Positions 57,555 through 64,000 of a DNA stretch of 64,000 nt are shown piece by piece. Position 1 is the first letter of the stretch. Each line of letters begins with the position of its first letter. The notes below the pieces were generated by a model. That model was not told the origin of the DNA, did not search any database, and saw nothing but the letters and a program-made list of their open reading frames with translations. Source of the DNA: Cellulomonas humilata. Lineage in GTDB: Bacteria; Actinomycetota; Actinomycetes; Actinomycetales; Cellulomonadaceae. The position numbers were made by a program, and so were the translations under genes. The stretch is taken from positions 1-64,000 of the forward strand of contig NZ_JABMCI010000037.1 in the NCBI RefSeq assembly GCF_013359775.1, read 5' to 3'.

Positions 57555-57572
57555 AAACCGACCGGTCGGTTT
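57555..57572. promoter_or_regulatory. 18-bp perfect palindrome, probable TetR-family operator
   Basis: AAACCGACCGGTCGGTTT is exactly self-complementary and has the ACCGACCGGTCGGT core often bound by TetR-family repressors. It lies five bases after the -10, where bound protein would stop transcription. No TetR gene is in the window. Confidence 0.75.
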
Positions 57573-57634
57573 GTGCATGAAGCGCCTACGGGCACGTCCG
57601 TCCGCGGGCTCCATCCGAGAGAGGACACACCGTC

Positions 57635-58507
57635 GTGACATCTCTGAGATCGTGGCGCCGAGCCGTCGCCACCGCACTCCTGACCACCACGCTCGTCGCC
57701 GGCAGCATCGCCGCTCCGGCCGTCGCTGCGGACAACCCCTACCAGCGGGGCCCGGAACCCAGCAGGAGCAGCATCGAGGCTGCCCGCGGCGCGTTCGCCG
57801 TCGCGCAGACCTCGGTCTCCCGGTACCTCGTGTCCGGGTTCGGTGGCGGCACCATCTACTACCCCACCGACCAGTCCCAGGGCACGTTCGGCGCCGTCGT
57901 CGTCGCGCCCGGGTACACCGCGCGGCAGTCGAGCATCGCGTGGCTCGGCCCGCGCCTCGCGTCCCAGGGCTTCGTGGTGCTCACCATCGACACCACGACG
58001 GTCTACGACCAGCCGGCCTCACGCGGTGACCAGCTGCTCGCCGCCGTCGACTACCTGACCCAGCGGAGCTCTGTGACCGGTCGCGTCGACGCCGGCCGGG
58101 TGGCCGTCATCGGCCACTCGATGGGCGGCGGAGGCACGCTCGAGGCCGTCAAGGACCGGCCGTCCCTCAAGGCGGCGATCCCGCTGACGCCCTGGAACAC
58201 GGACAAGACCTGGCCGGAGGTCACCACACCGACCCTCGTGATCGGCGCGGAGAGCGACACCATCGCGCCCGTGGCGTCGCACGCGCGGCCGTTCTACCAG
58301 ACGCTCCCGTCCGCGACTCCGCGCACGTACCTCGAGCTGCGCGGGGCGAGCCACTTCGCGCCGAACACCTCGAACACGACGATCGCCTCGTCGTCGATCT
58401 CGTGGCTCAAGCGGTTCGTCGACAACGACACCCGCTACACGCAGTTCCTCTGCCCGGCGCCCTCGGGCTCGGTGTTCTCGGCCGTGAGCACGAGCTGCCC
58501 GTTCTGA
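57635..58507 (+). CDS. Secreted cutinase-like polyester hydrolase (PETase family)
   Basis: 290 residues, GTG start. A Sec signal ends at AVA-ADNPY (after A31). The mature protein closely follows Thermobifida cutinases: NPYQRGP start, [16 protein letters not shown] (Tyr94 of the oxyanion/aromatic site), GHSMGGGG with nucleophile Ser162, TPWNTDKTW with Trp187, ESDTIAP with Asp208, and ASHFAP with His240. Cys273 and Cys288 match the C-terminal disulfide. His216 and Phe241 are kept as in the cutinase type, and the extra disulfide of Ideonella PETase is missing. It should hydrolyse cutin or similar polyesters outside the cell; activity on PET is an inference from residues. Confidence 0.93.
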   Translation: MTSLRSWRRAVATALLTTTLVAGSIAAPAVAADNPYQRGPEPSRSSIEAARGAFAVAQTSVSRYLVSGFGGGTIYYPTDQSQGTFGAVVVAPGYTARQSSIAWLGPRLASQGFVVLTIDTTTVYDQPASRGDQLLAAVDYLTQRSSVTGRVDAGRVAVIGHSMGGGGTLEAVKDRPSLKAAIPLTPWNTDKTWPEVTTPTLVIGAESDTIAPVASHARPFYQTLPSATPRTYLELRGASHFAPNTSNTTIASSSISWLKRFVDNDTRYTQFLCPAPSGSVFSAVSTSCPF

Positions 58508-58515
58508 CCGGGCGA

Positions 58516-58550
58516 CCCCGTCCCGTGACGAGACCCGTCACGGGGCGGGG
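58516..58550. terminator. Bidirectional terminator hairpin
   Basis: A 15-bp stem with one G-T pair (CCCCGTCCCGTGACG against CGTCACGGGGCGGGG) and loop AGACC lies between the convergent polyester hydrolase and aminopeptidase genes. Confidence 0.85.
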
Positions 58551-58554
58551 CACG

Positions 58555-60156
58555 TCAGCGCAGGTTGTCGAGGTACCGCAGCAGGAGGCGGGCGCCGAAG
58601 CCCGTCGCGCCCTCGGTGACCTCGTGCTTGTCGGAGGTCGAGCGCGCGGGACCGGCGATGTCGAGGTGCGCCCAGGTGCGCGCGCCCACGAAGTGCCGCA
58701 GGAACAGCGCTGCGGTGATCGACCCGCCGCCGATGTGCTTGTCGATCGGCACGTGCCGCAGGTCGGCGACCTCGGAGTGCACGGCCTCCTCGTACTCCTC
58801 GACCAGCGGCATGTGCCAGGCCAGCTCGCCGGACGCATCGCCGGCGGCCACGAGAGCGGCCACCAGCTCGTCGTCCGCGGAGTAGAGCGCGGCGTGCTGC
58901 TTGCCGAGGCCCAGGGTCGCGGCGCCGGTGAGCGTGGCGACATCGATGAGCACGTCGGGGTCGAGCGTCGCGTCGGCCCAGGCCAGCGCGTCGGCGAGGA
59001 CGAGACGGCCCTCGGCGTCGGTGTTGGCGATCTCGACGGTGGTGCCGCCCCACATCGTCAGGACGTCACCGGGGCGGTACGAGGCGCCACCGAAGTGGTT
59101 CTCGGCGAGCGGCAGCACGGCGGTGACCCGGTGGGCGACGCCCGCGGCGGCCGCACCGAGCACCGTCGCCAGCGCGACGGCGGCTCCGGTCATGTCGGTC
59201 TTCATGGGGACCATGCCCTCGCGCGGCTTGATCGAGATGCCGCCCGTGTCGAACGTGATCCCCTTGCCGACGACGACGACGTGCTTGCCGCCGGCGTTGG
59301 TGGGCGTGTACGCGACGGTGACCAGCCGGGGCGACGACGCCGACCCGGCACCGACGGCCAGGATGCCGCCGAAGCCCTCCGCGGCCAGCTCGCGCGGGCT
59401 GCGGACCGTGACCTCGAGACCCGCCTTCGTCGCCAGACGCCTGGCCTGGTCCGCCAGCCACGCCGGTGTCTTCGTGCTGGACGGGGTGGTCGCCAGGTCC
59501 CGGACCAGCCAGGTCGCGGTGGCAGCCGTGTGACCCTCCGCGACCGCGGCGGCGGGCCGCATGCCGTCGCGCCCGAGCAGGACGAGCTCCGCTGCCTCCC
59601 GTGCCGGGGAGTCCGAGGTGGCCGCCGTCGGCGGGACGTAGGCGGCGAGCAGGTAGCCCTCCGCGACGGCCCGCGCCGCCGTGGCAGCCGTCGAGTCGTC
59701 CTGGGCCGCCTCTGCCCCGAGCGTGGTGACGACGCGACGCAGGCCGCGCGTCGACCGCGCGAGCGCGGCACCGGCACGGCGCAGGTCGGCGGGACGGCCG
59801 GAGCCGACGCCCACCAGCACGAGCCGGGGCGGGAGGCCCGACCAGGGCAGGGTCACCGACGAGCCGACCGGTCGCGGCAGCTGCAGGACGTAGATCTCGC
59901 CTGCGGCACCCGTCAGCCGTGCGCGCTCGCCGATCTCGGCCAGGTCGACCCCGTAGCGCGCCGCGGCCTCGGCAGTGCCCTGGAGCGGGCGCAACGCGTC
60001 GTCACCGGCACGCGCCGGGGCCACGGGAACCGCGACCGCGTCGGTCGACCCGTCGGTCAGCAGCGTCGTCGTCGCGATGCTGCCGCCGTCGACGGTCACC
60101 GACGGGGGCGTGCGACCCACAGGCGGCCGTGCTCGGGCTGCACCTGTCTTGGCCAT
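58555..60156 (-). CDS. pepA: Leucyl aminopeptidase (M17)
   Basis: 533 residues. VVGKGITFDTGG (metal lysine and aspartate), KTDMTGAA and the signature NTDAEGRLVLADAL carry the two-metal site, and GGGSITAALFL follows. It removes N-terminal residues in the cytoplasm. The start lies two bases after the DUF3117 stop and has no clear binding site, so it is probably translated by coupling. Confidence 0.94.
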   Translation of the reverse strand: MAKTGAARARPPVGRTPPSVTVDGGSIATTTLLTDGSTDAVAVPVAPARAGDDALRPLQGTAEAAARYGVDLAEIGERARLTGAAGEIYVLQLPRPVGSSVTLPWSGLPPRLVLVGVGSGRPADLRRAGAALARSTRGLRRVVTTLGAEAAQDDSTAATAARAVAEGYLLAAYVPPTAATSDSPAREAAELVLLGRDGMRPAAAVAEGHTAATATWLVRDLATTPSSTKTPAWLADQARRLATKAGLEVTVRSPRELAAEGFGGILAVGAGSASSPRLVTVAYTPTNAGGKHVVVVGKGITFDTGGISIKPREGMVPMKTDMTGAAVALATVLGAAAAGVAHRVTAVLPLAENHFGGASYRPGDVLTMWGGTTVEIANTDAEGRLVLADALAWADATLDPDVLIDVATLTGAATLGLGKQHAALYSADDELVAALVAAGDASGELAWHMPLVEEYEEAVHSEVADLRHVPIDKHIGGGSITAALFLRHFVGARTWAHLDIAGPARSTSDKHEVTEGATGFGARLLLRYLDNLR

Positions 60157-60158
60157 CG

Positions 60159-60326
60159 TCAGCTGACGACGGACGTCAGGGCCTCACCCAGCTCCGCGGC
60201 CTCGGTCGCGTTGAGCTCGACCACCAGCCGTCCACCGCCCTCGAGCGGCACGCGCATCACGATGCCGCGCCCCTCCTTCGTGACCTCGAGCGGGCCGTCA
60301 CCGGTCCTCGGCTTCATCGCGGCCAT
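60159..60326 (-). CDS. DUF3117 family protein
   Basis: 55 residues, exactly the family length. MAAMKPRTGDGPLEVTKEGRG and RVPLEGGGRLVVEL, ending ELGEAL, are the whole conserved pattern. Found almost throughout actinobacteria (Rv1211 in M. tuberculosis), function unknown. AGGAGAGG precedes the ATG. Confidence 0.92.
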   Translation of the reverse strand: MAAMKPRTGDGPLEVTKEGRGIVMRVPLEGGGRLVVELNATEAAELGEALTSVVS

Positions 60327-60366
60327 GCGGGGCCTCTCCTTCAGCTCGTGCGTCCGGTGCGTGGCT

Positions 60367-60393
60367 CGTGGGGGCGTTTTCACGCACCCCACG
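60367..60393 (-). promoter_or_regulatory. 5'-leader hairpin with GAAA tetraloop ahead of DUF3117
   Basis: In the minus-strand leader CGTGGGG-T-GCGT pairs with ACGC-CCCCACG around GAAA (11 bp with one bulged base). A possible -10 TAGGAT (60429-60424) gives a leader of about 90 bases. Confidence 0.5.
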
Positions 60394-60527
60394 TGGGCCT
60401 CGTCTTCCGGTTGTCCGGGGTCCATCCTAGTTCACCCGAGGCCCCTCACCTGTCCCGATGCCGGTCAGGCCACCGATCGGACGAACGTCCGGCGGCTCCC
60501 GGGGGGTCACCGCGGCGTCGCAGCGGG

Positions 60528-61796
60528 TCACGGTGGCCAGTCGGCCACCGGGTTGGCGTGCCACATCTGCCGGACCCACAGCACCTGGAGCCCGAGCATG
60601 AGGACGACGACCGCGCCGAACCACCATCGTCGTGCCGCCGGCGGCCGCGTGACGACGCCGGCGGTGACGGCCGCGAGCGGGAACGCCAGCAGGAGGAACC
60701 GCGCCAGGCTGCTGCCCGGCTCGACGACCGCGGCGATGTAGACGATGTAGGCGGCCGCCCACGCGTGCAGCTCGTTGCCCAGGCGCCAGGCGGCGGGCAC
60801 GACGAGCACCGCGATCACCAGGGCGAAGCTCAGCGTCACCACGAGCAGGGCGCGCGACTGGAACCAGAACTCGGGCACGTAGAACCACCCGCCGAACGGG
60901 GCGACCTCGCGGACCCCTCGCCACGCCTCCTGCGTCTGGAGGTACCCGTCCGGCACCCCCGTGGCCCAGCCGCAGATGGCGGGCCACAGGAAGCCCGACG
61001 CCGCCGCCAGGACCGTCAGCGCCCCCAGCCCCACGCCGGTGCGCCACGTCCAGGTGTCCGTCCCCCGCCGCGCGGACCACCAGCGCACCGCGGCGTGCAC
61101 CACGACGACCGCGGCCATCGGCAGCGCGACCGCCCGGGTGAACCCCAGCGCGACGACGACGAGCGCCATCCACGCGTACTCGCGCCGGATCAGCAGCAGG
61201 AGGGCGCTCGCGATGAGCAGCAGGGCGAGCGCCTCGGTGTACGCGACCTGGAGCACCGCCGCCGTGGGGAACACGCTGACCAGGGCGACCGAGGCGAGCG
61301 GGAGCCCGGGGCGGGCGGCGACGGCGCGCGGTGCACCCCGGACGACGGTCTGGTGGATCGCCAGGACCGCGCCCGCGCCGAGCACCAGCGCCAGCAGGGG
61401 CGCGACGACCTCCCACGAGCCGCCCGTCAGCTGCATGAGCCCGCGCGCGAGCATCGGGAAGAGCGGGAAGAAGGCCCAGGCGTTCTGCTGGACCAGTCCG
61501 TTCTCGTCGCGCGGCAGCTCGGCCGGGTACCCGGTCTCCGCGACGGTGCGGTACCAGGAGCCGTCGAACATGAAGCCGACGTACGGGAAGTAGCCCGGGT
61601 GCTCGGCGGTCCACGGGTTCTGCTCCTGGACGCTCGCCACCCAGAGGAAGACCACGGTCGTGAACAGCCGCGCGGTCGCGTACACGGCGAGCACCTGGAC
61701 CCACCAGGGCCGGCTCACCATCCAGGCCCACGCACCTGCCGTCGTCGGCGTCGTCGGCTCCGAGGTCGGCTCGTCGACCTCCCGCACCTCGCTCAC
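60528..61796 (-). CDS. PIG-V-like polytopic membrane glycosyltransferase
   Basis: 422 residues with about ten helices. The first loop carries FMFDGSWYRTVAETGYP and, later, NAWAFFPLFPML, which is the acceptor/donor motif pattern of PIG-V-type mannosyltransferases that use lipid-linked mannose. The exact reaction is not known. The GTG start overlaps the folP stop (GTGA), so it is in the dapE-LOG-folP operon. Confidence 0.75.
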   Translation of the reverse strand: MSEVREVDEPTSEPTTPTTAGAWAWMVSRPWWVQVLAVYATARLFTTVVFLWVASVQEQNPWTAEHPGYFPYVGFMFDGSWYRTVAETGYPAELPRDENGLVQQNAWAFFPLFPMLARGLMQLTGGSWEVVAPLLALVLGAGAVLAIHQTVVRGAPRAVAARPGLPLASVALVSVFPTAAVLQVAYTEALALLLIASALLLLIRREYAWMALVVVALGFTRAVALPMAAVVVVHAAVRWWSARRGTDTWTWRTGVGLGALTVLAAASGFLWPAICGWATGVPDGYLQTQEAWRGVREVAPFGGWFYVPEFWFQSRALLVVTLSFALVIAVLVVPAAWRLGNELHAWAAAYIVYIAAVVEPGSSLARFLLLAFPLAAVTAGVVTRPPAARRWWFGAVVVLMLGLQVLWVRQMWHANPVADWPP

Positions 61797-62692
61797 GCCA
61801 GCCCCCTGACCGCCCGGGCGGGGGGTCGGTCCCCGCGGATGGACGCGACCATATCGAGGGTGCGCCGGGTCGCGCGCACGTCGTGCGCCCGGAACACCCG
61901 GGCACCGAGCCACGCCGCGACCGCGGTCGCGGCGAGCGTCCCCTCCAGCCGCTCCTCCGGGGGCAGGTCGAGGGTCTCCCCCACGAAGTCCTTGCGCGAC
62001 AGGGCCATGAGGACGGGGAAGCCGAGCGCGACCAGCGCCTCGGTGCGGCGGACCAGGTGCAGGGAGTGCCACGTGTTCTTGCCGAAGTCGTGCGTCGGGT
62101 CCACCAGCACGCTCGCGGGGTCGATGCCGAGGGAGACGGCCCGCTGCGCCGCCGTCGACACCGTGCGGACGACGTCGTCGAGCACGCCGTCGAGCGGCAC
62201 CGGACCCGCGTACTCCACCCGGAACGGGTCGGTGCGCGGGCGGGCGCCCCCCGTGTGCGAGCAGACGATCCCGAGGCCGCGCTCGGCCGCGACCTCCATC
62301 AGCGCCGGGTCGTGGCCCGCCCACGTGTCGTTGACCAGGTCGGCGCCCTCGTCGGCCGCCGCGCGCGCCACCTCCGCGCGCCACGTGTCCACGCTGACGA
62401 GCAGGTCAGGGTGACGCGCGCGCACCCGCCTGACCAGCGGGATCACGCGCGCGACCTCCTCGTCGACCTCTACCCGCGGACCGCGGCCGGCCCGCACGCC
62501 CCCGAGGTCGACGATGTCCGCGCCCTCGTCGGCCGCTCGCGCGACGGCCTCGTCGGCGCTCGCGTCGTCGTGCCGCGCGGGGGCGTAGAACGAGTCGGGG
62601 GTTCGGTTGACCACCGCCATGACCACCGGCCGGCCGGCCCCGACCTCGCGCCCCCGCAGGCGCAGGACGGCACCGACCGGGGGCGTCGTCAC
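61793..62692 (-). CDS. folP: Dihydropteroate synthase homologue, FolP2 type
   Basis: 299 residues. VMAVVNRTPDSFY, DIVDLGGVRAG, SVDTWRAEVA, LVNDTWAG and DPTHDFGKN outline the DHPS barrel. The motif variants (NRTPDSFY in place of NVTPDSF, GGVRAG, the C-terminal ASIRGDRPPARAVRGLA) are those of actinobacterial FolP2, whose M. tuberculosis member lacks DHPS activity. So the true reaction is open. The GTG start overlaps the LOG stop. Confidence 0.88.
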   Translation of the reverse strand: MTTPPVGAVLRLRGREVGAGRPVVMAVVNRTPDSFYAPARHDDASADEAVARAADEGADIVDLGGVRAGRGPRVEVDEEVARVIPLVRRVRARHPDLLVSVDTWRAEVARAAADEGADLVNDTWAGHDPALMEVAAERGLGIVCSHTGGARPRTDPFRVEYAGPVPLDGVLDDVVRTVSTAAQRAVSLGIDPASVLVDPTHDFGKNTWHSLHLVRRTEALVALGFPVLMALSRKDFVGETLDLPPEERLEGTLAATAVAAWLGARVFRAHDVRATRRTLDMVASIRGDRPPARAVRGLA

Positions 62693-63510
62693 CGGCCCGA
62701 GTCCTGGGCCGCCTGCTCCGCACGGGCGTTCGCCGAGGCCGCCGCCTCCTCCGCCGCCCGGAGCTCCGCCCCACGCTCGAGCACGATCTTCACGGCTTCC
62801 TCGGCGGTGTCGACGACCTGGAGCAGCTCCAGGTCGGCGGCCGAGATCATGCCGCGGTCCAGGACGGTGGTCCCCACCCAGTCGAGCAGGCCCTGCCAGT
62901 AGTCGCGGCCGACGAGCACGATCGGGAAGCTGATGACCTTGTGGGTCTGCACCAGGGTCATGGCCTCGAAGAGCTCGTCGAACGTGCCGAACCCGCCGGG
63001 CATCACCACGAAGCCCTCGGAGTACTTCACGAACATCGTCTTGCGGGCGAAGAAGTACCGGAAGTTCACGCCGAGCTCGACATACCTGTTCATGCCCTGC
63101 TCGAACGGGAGCTCGATCCCGAGCCCGACCGACAGACCCCCGGCCTCGAGCGCGCCGCGGTTGGCGGCCTCCATGATCCCGGGGCCGCCGCCGGTGATCA
63201 CCGCGTAGCCCGACTCCACCAGCAGCCGCGCGACCTCCATGCCGAGCGCGTAGTCGGCGTGGTCCACCGGCACCCGAGCCGACCCGAACACGCTCACGGC
63301 GGGGCCCACCTCGGCCAGCGCGCCGAATCCCTCGACGAACTCGCTCTGGATCCGCATCACTCGCCACGGGTCCCCGTGCACCCAGTCGGCGCTGCCGGCG
63401 CCGCTCAGCAGGCGCTGGTCGGAGGTGGTCTTCGGGATCTGCTCGCCGCGCAGCAGCACCGGACCCTTCCGGTAGCCGTGGCCGGGCGCGGACACACCGT
63501 CGTCGCTCAT
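62689..63510 (-). CDS. LOG-family protein (TIGR00730)
   Basis: 273 residues. SVFGSARV, VITGGGPGIMEAANRGA and the signature PGGFGTFDELFEAMTL define the LOG fold. Members release free cytokinin bases from riboside monophosphates or hydrolyse other nucleotide 5'-monophosphates. A 60-residue N-terminal extension (GPVLLRGEQIPK) is typical of the long actinobacterial type. The ATG follows TAGAGT by six bases (leaderless). Confidence 0.9.
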   Translation of the reverse strand: MSDDGVSAPGHGYRKGPVLLRGEQIPKTTSDQRLLSGAGSADWVHGDPWRVMRIQSEFVEGFGALAEVGPAVSVFGSARVPVDHADYALGMEVARLLVESGYAVITGGGPGIMEAANRGALEAGGLSVGLGIELPFEQGMNRYVELGVNFRYFFARKTMFVKYSEGFVVMPGGFGTFDELFEAMTLVQTHKVISFPIVLVGRDYWQGLLDWVGTTVLDRGMISAADLELLQVVDTAEEAVKIVLERGAELRAAEEAAASANARAEQAAQDSGR

Positions 63511-63513
63511 GGG

Positions 63514-63528
63514 CCGACTCTAGGTCGG
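63514..63528. promoter_or_regulatory. Palindromic leaderless promoter of the LOG gene
   Basis: CCGACTCTAGGTCGG has the same CCGAC/GTCGG arms and spacing to the ATG as the two YihY promoters; -10 TAGAGT. Confidence 0.5.
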
Positions 63529-63566
63529 TCGGGGGCCCTCGGCGGACGAGTCACCCAACGTTCACC

Positions 63567-64000
63567 TCACGAGGTCAGCCACGCCCGCAGCGCCGCGTGC
63601 GCGAGCGTGATCTGACCGACCGGGCAGCGCTCGTCGTCCTTGTGCGCGAGCAGCGGGTCGCCGGGGCCGAAGTTCACCGCGGGAACCCCCAGCTCGGAGA
63701 ACCGGGCGACGTCCGTCCAGCCGTACTTGGCGGCGAGCACGCCTCCCGTCACGCCGAGCACGGCCCGCGCGAAGTCCTGCGCCGCCGGATCGTCCAGGCC
63801 GGGCCGCGCGCCCGGTGCGGCATCGGTGAGCACGACGTCGAAGCCGTCGAACAGCTCGCGCACGTGCTCCGTGGCCTGCTCGACGGACGCCGACGGCGCA
63901 AACCGATAGTTCACCGTGACGACGCACGCGTCGGGGATCACGTTCGCCGCCGTGCCGCCGGAGATGAGGACCGCGTTGAGGCTCTCCCGGTACACGAGAC
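63567..64000 (-). CDS. dapE: Succinyl-diaminopimelate desuccinylase, C-terminal part (cut by window edge)
   Basis: The last 144 residues are present and the frame runs off the right edge. [24 protein letters not shown] is the M20 dimerisation domain, and [16 protein letters not shown] with the terminal metal histidine (AHKDDE) is DapE-specific. It removes succinate in lysine and cell-wall diaminopimelate synthesis. Order dapE, LOG, folP2 matches M. tuberculosis Rv1202-Rv1207. Confidence 0.88.
   Translation of the reverse strand, partial: LVYRESLNAVLISGGTAANVIPDACVVTVNYRFAPSASVEQATEHVRELFDGFDVVLTDAAPGARPGLDDPAAQDFARAVLGVTGGVLAAKYGWTDVARFSELGVPAVNFGPGDPLLAHKDDERCPVGQITLAHAALRAWLTS

Overview
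The window is ordinary high-GC actinobacterial chromosome. A Cellulomonas-like member of the Micrococcales fits best. The support is very high GC, dense gene packing with many 1-4 base stop/start overlaps, frequent GTG starts, many -10-like hexamers only 6-8 bases before a start codon (leaderless genes), a secreted protein ending in a family 2 cellulose-binding module, and an actinobacterial polyester hydrolase. I found no tRNA, rRNA, CRISPR array, prophage or insertion sequence. No stretch over 300 bases lacks a gene.

Left part (1-22.6 kb). A gene cut by the left edge carries a LexA-type SOS box over its start. A MerR-adenylate cyclase fusion and biotin ligase birA follow on the minus strand. 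Facing them is a biotin-dependent acyl-CoA carboxylase locus (beta subunit, His/Asp-rich acidic protein, epsilon subunit; then a DUF885 protein, a VKOR-like protein, maf, a small membrane protein, the biotinylated alpha subunit and a Nudix hydrolase). Next are the efeUOB iron-uptake operon behind a DtxR/IdeR-like box, a membrane protein with an endonuclease/phosphatase domain, a LacI regulator diverging from a GH31 glycosidase across a promoter-operator, a MazF-type toxin-antitoxin pair, an 89-base tandem duplication, and LpdA without redox cysteines.

Middle part (22.6-42.5 kb): a nucleoside uptake and salvage island. On the plus strand are purine nucleoside phosphorylase and a phosphopentose/phosphohexose mutase, then (after a CBM2 surface protein) a SorC regulator, deoC, an aldehyde dehydrogenase and a shortened dehydrogenase-like partner. 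On the minus strand are a BMP-family lipoprotein, an ABC ATPase, two permeases, cdd, deoA, a small acidic protein and add. Together they would import nucleosides, deaminate and phosphorolyse them, isomerise the pentose phosphate, and split deoxyribose-5-phosphate into glyceraldehyde-3-phosphate and acetaldehyde, which the dehydrogenase oxidises. The two convergent operons meet at a heptamer tandem repeat and a 16-bp hairpin. An M20 amidohydrolase follows.

Right part (42.5-64 kb): manC, sdhCDAB, an APH-like kinase, two tandem YihY proteins, trpS with a LigT-like gene, then the envelope-stress cluster sigE-anti-sigma-htrA-tatB with a divergent O-methyltransferase whose apparent start codon is ATC. 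After these come an epoxide hydrolase, a secreted cutinase/PETase-like hydrolase behind a perfect 18-bp TetR-like palindrome, leucyl aminopeptidase, a DUF3117 gene, a PIG-V-like membrane protein, folP2-type dihydropteroate synthase, a LOG-family protein and the 3' part of dapE. Gene order recalls two Mycobacterium tuberculosis blocks (birA-accD-accE-maf-accA ... lpdA-PNP-PMM-add-deoA-cdd-sdhCDAB-YihY-trpS, and O-MT/sigE-rseA-htrA-tatB ... DUF3117-folP2-LOG-dapE) joined between trpS and tatB; this comparison is from memory.
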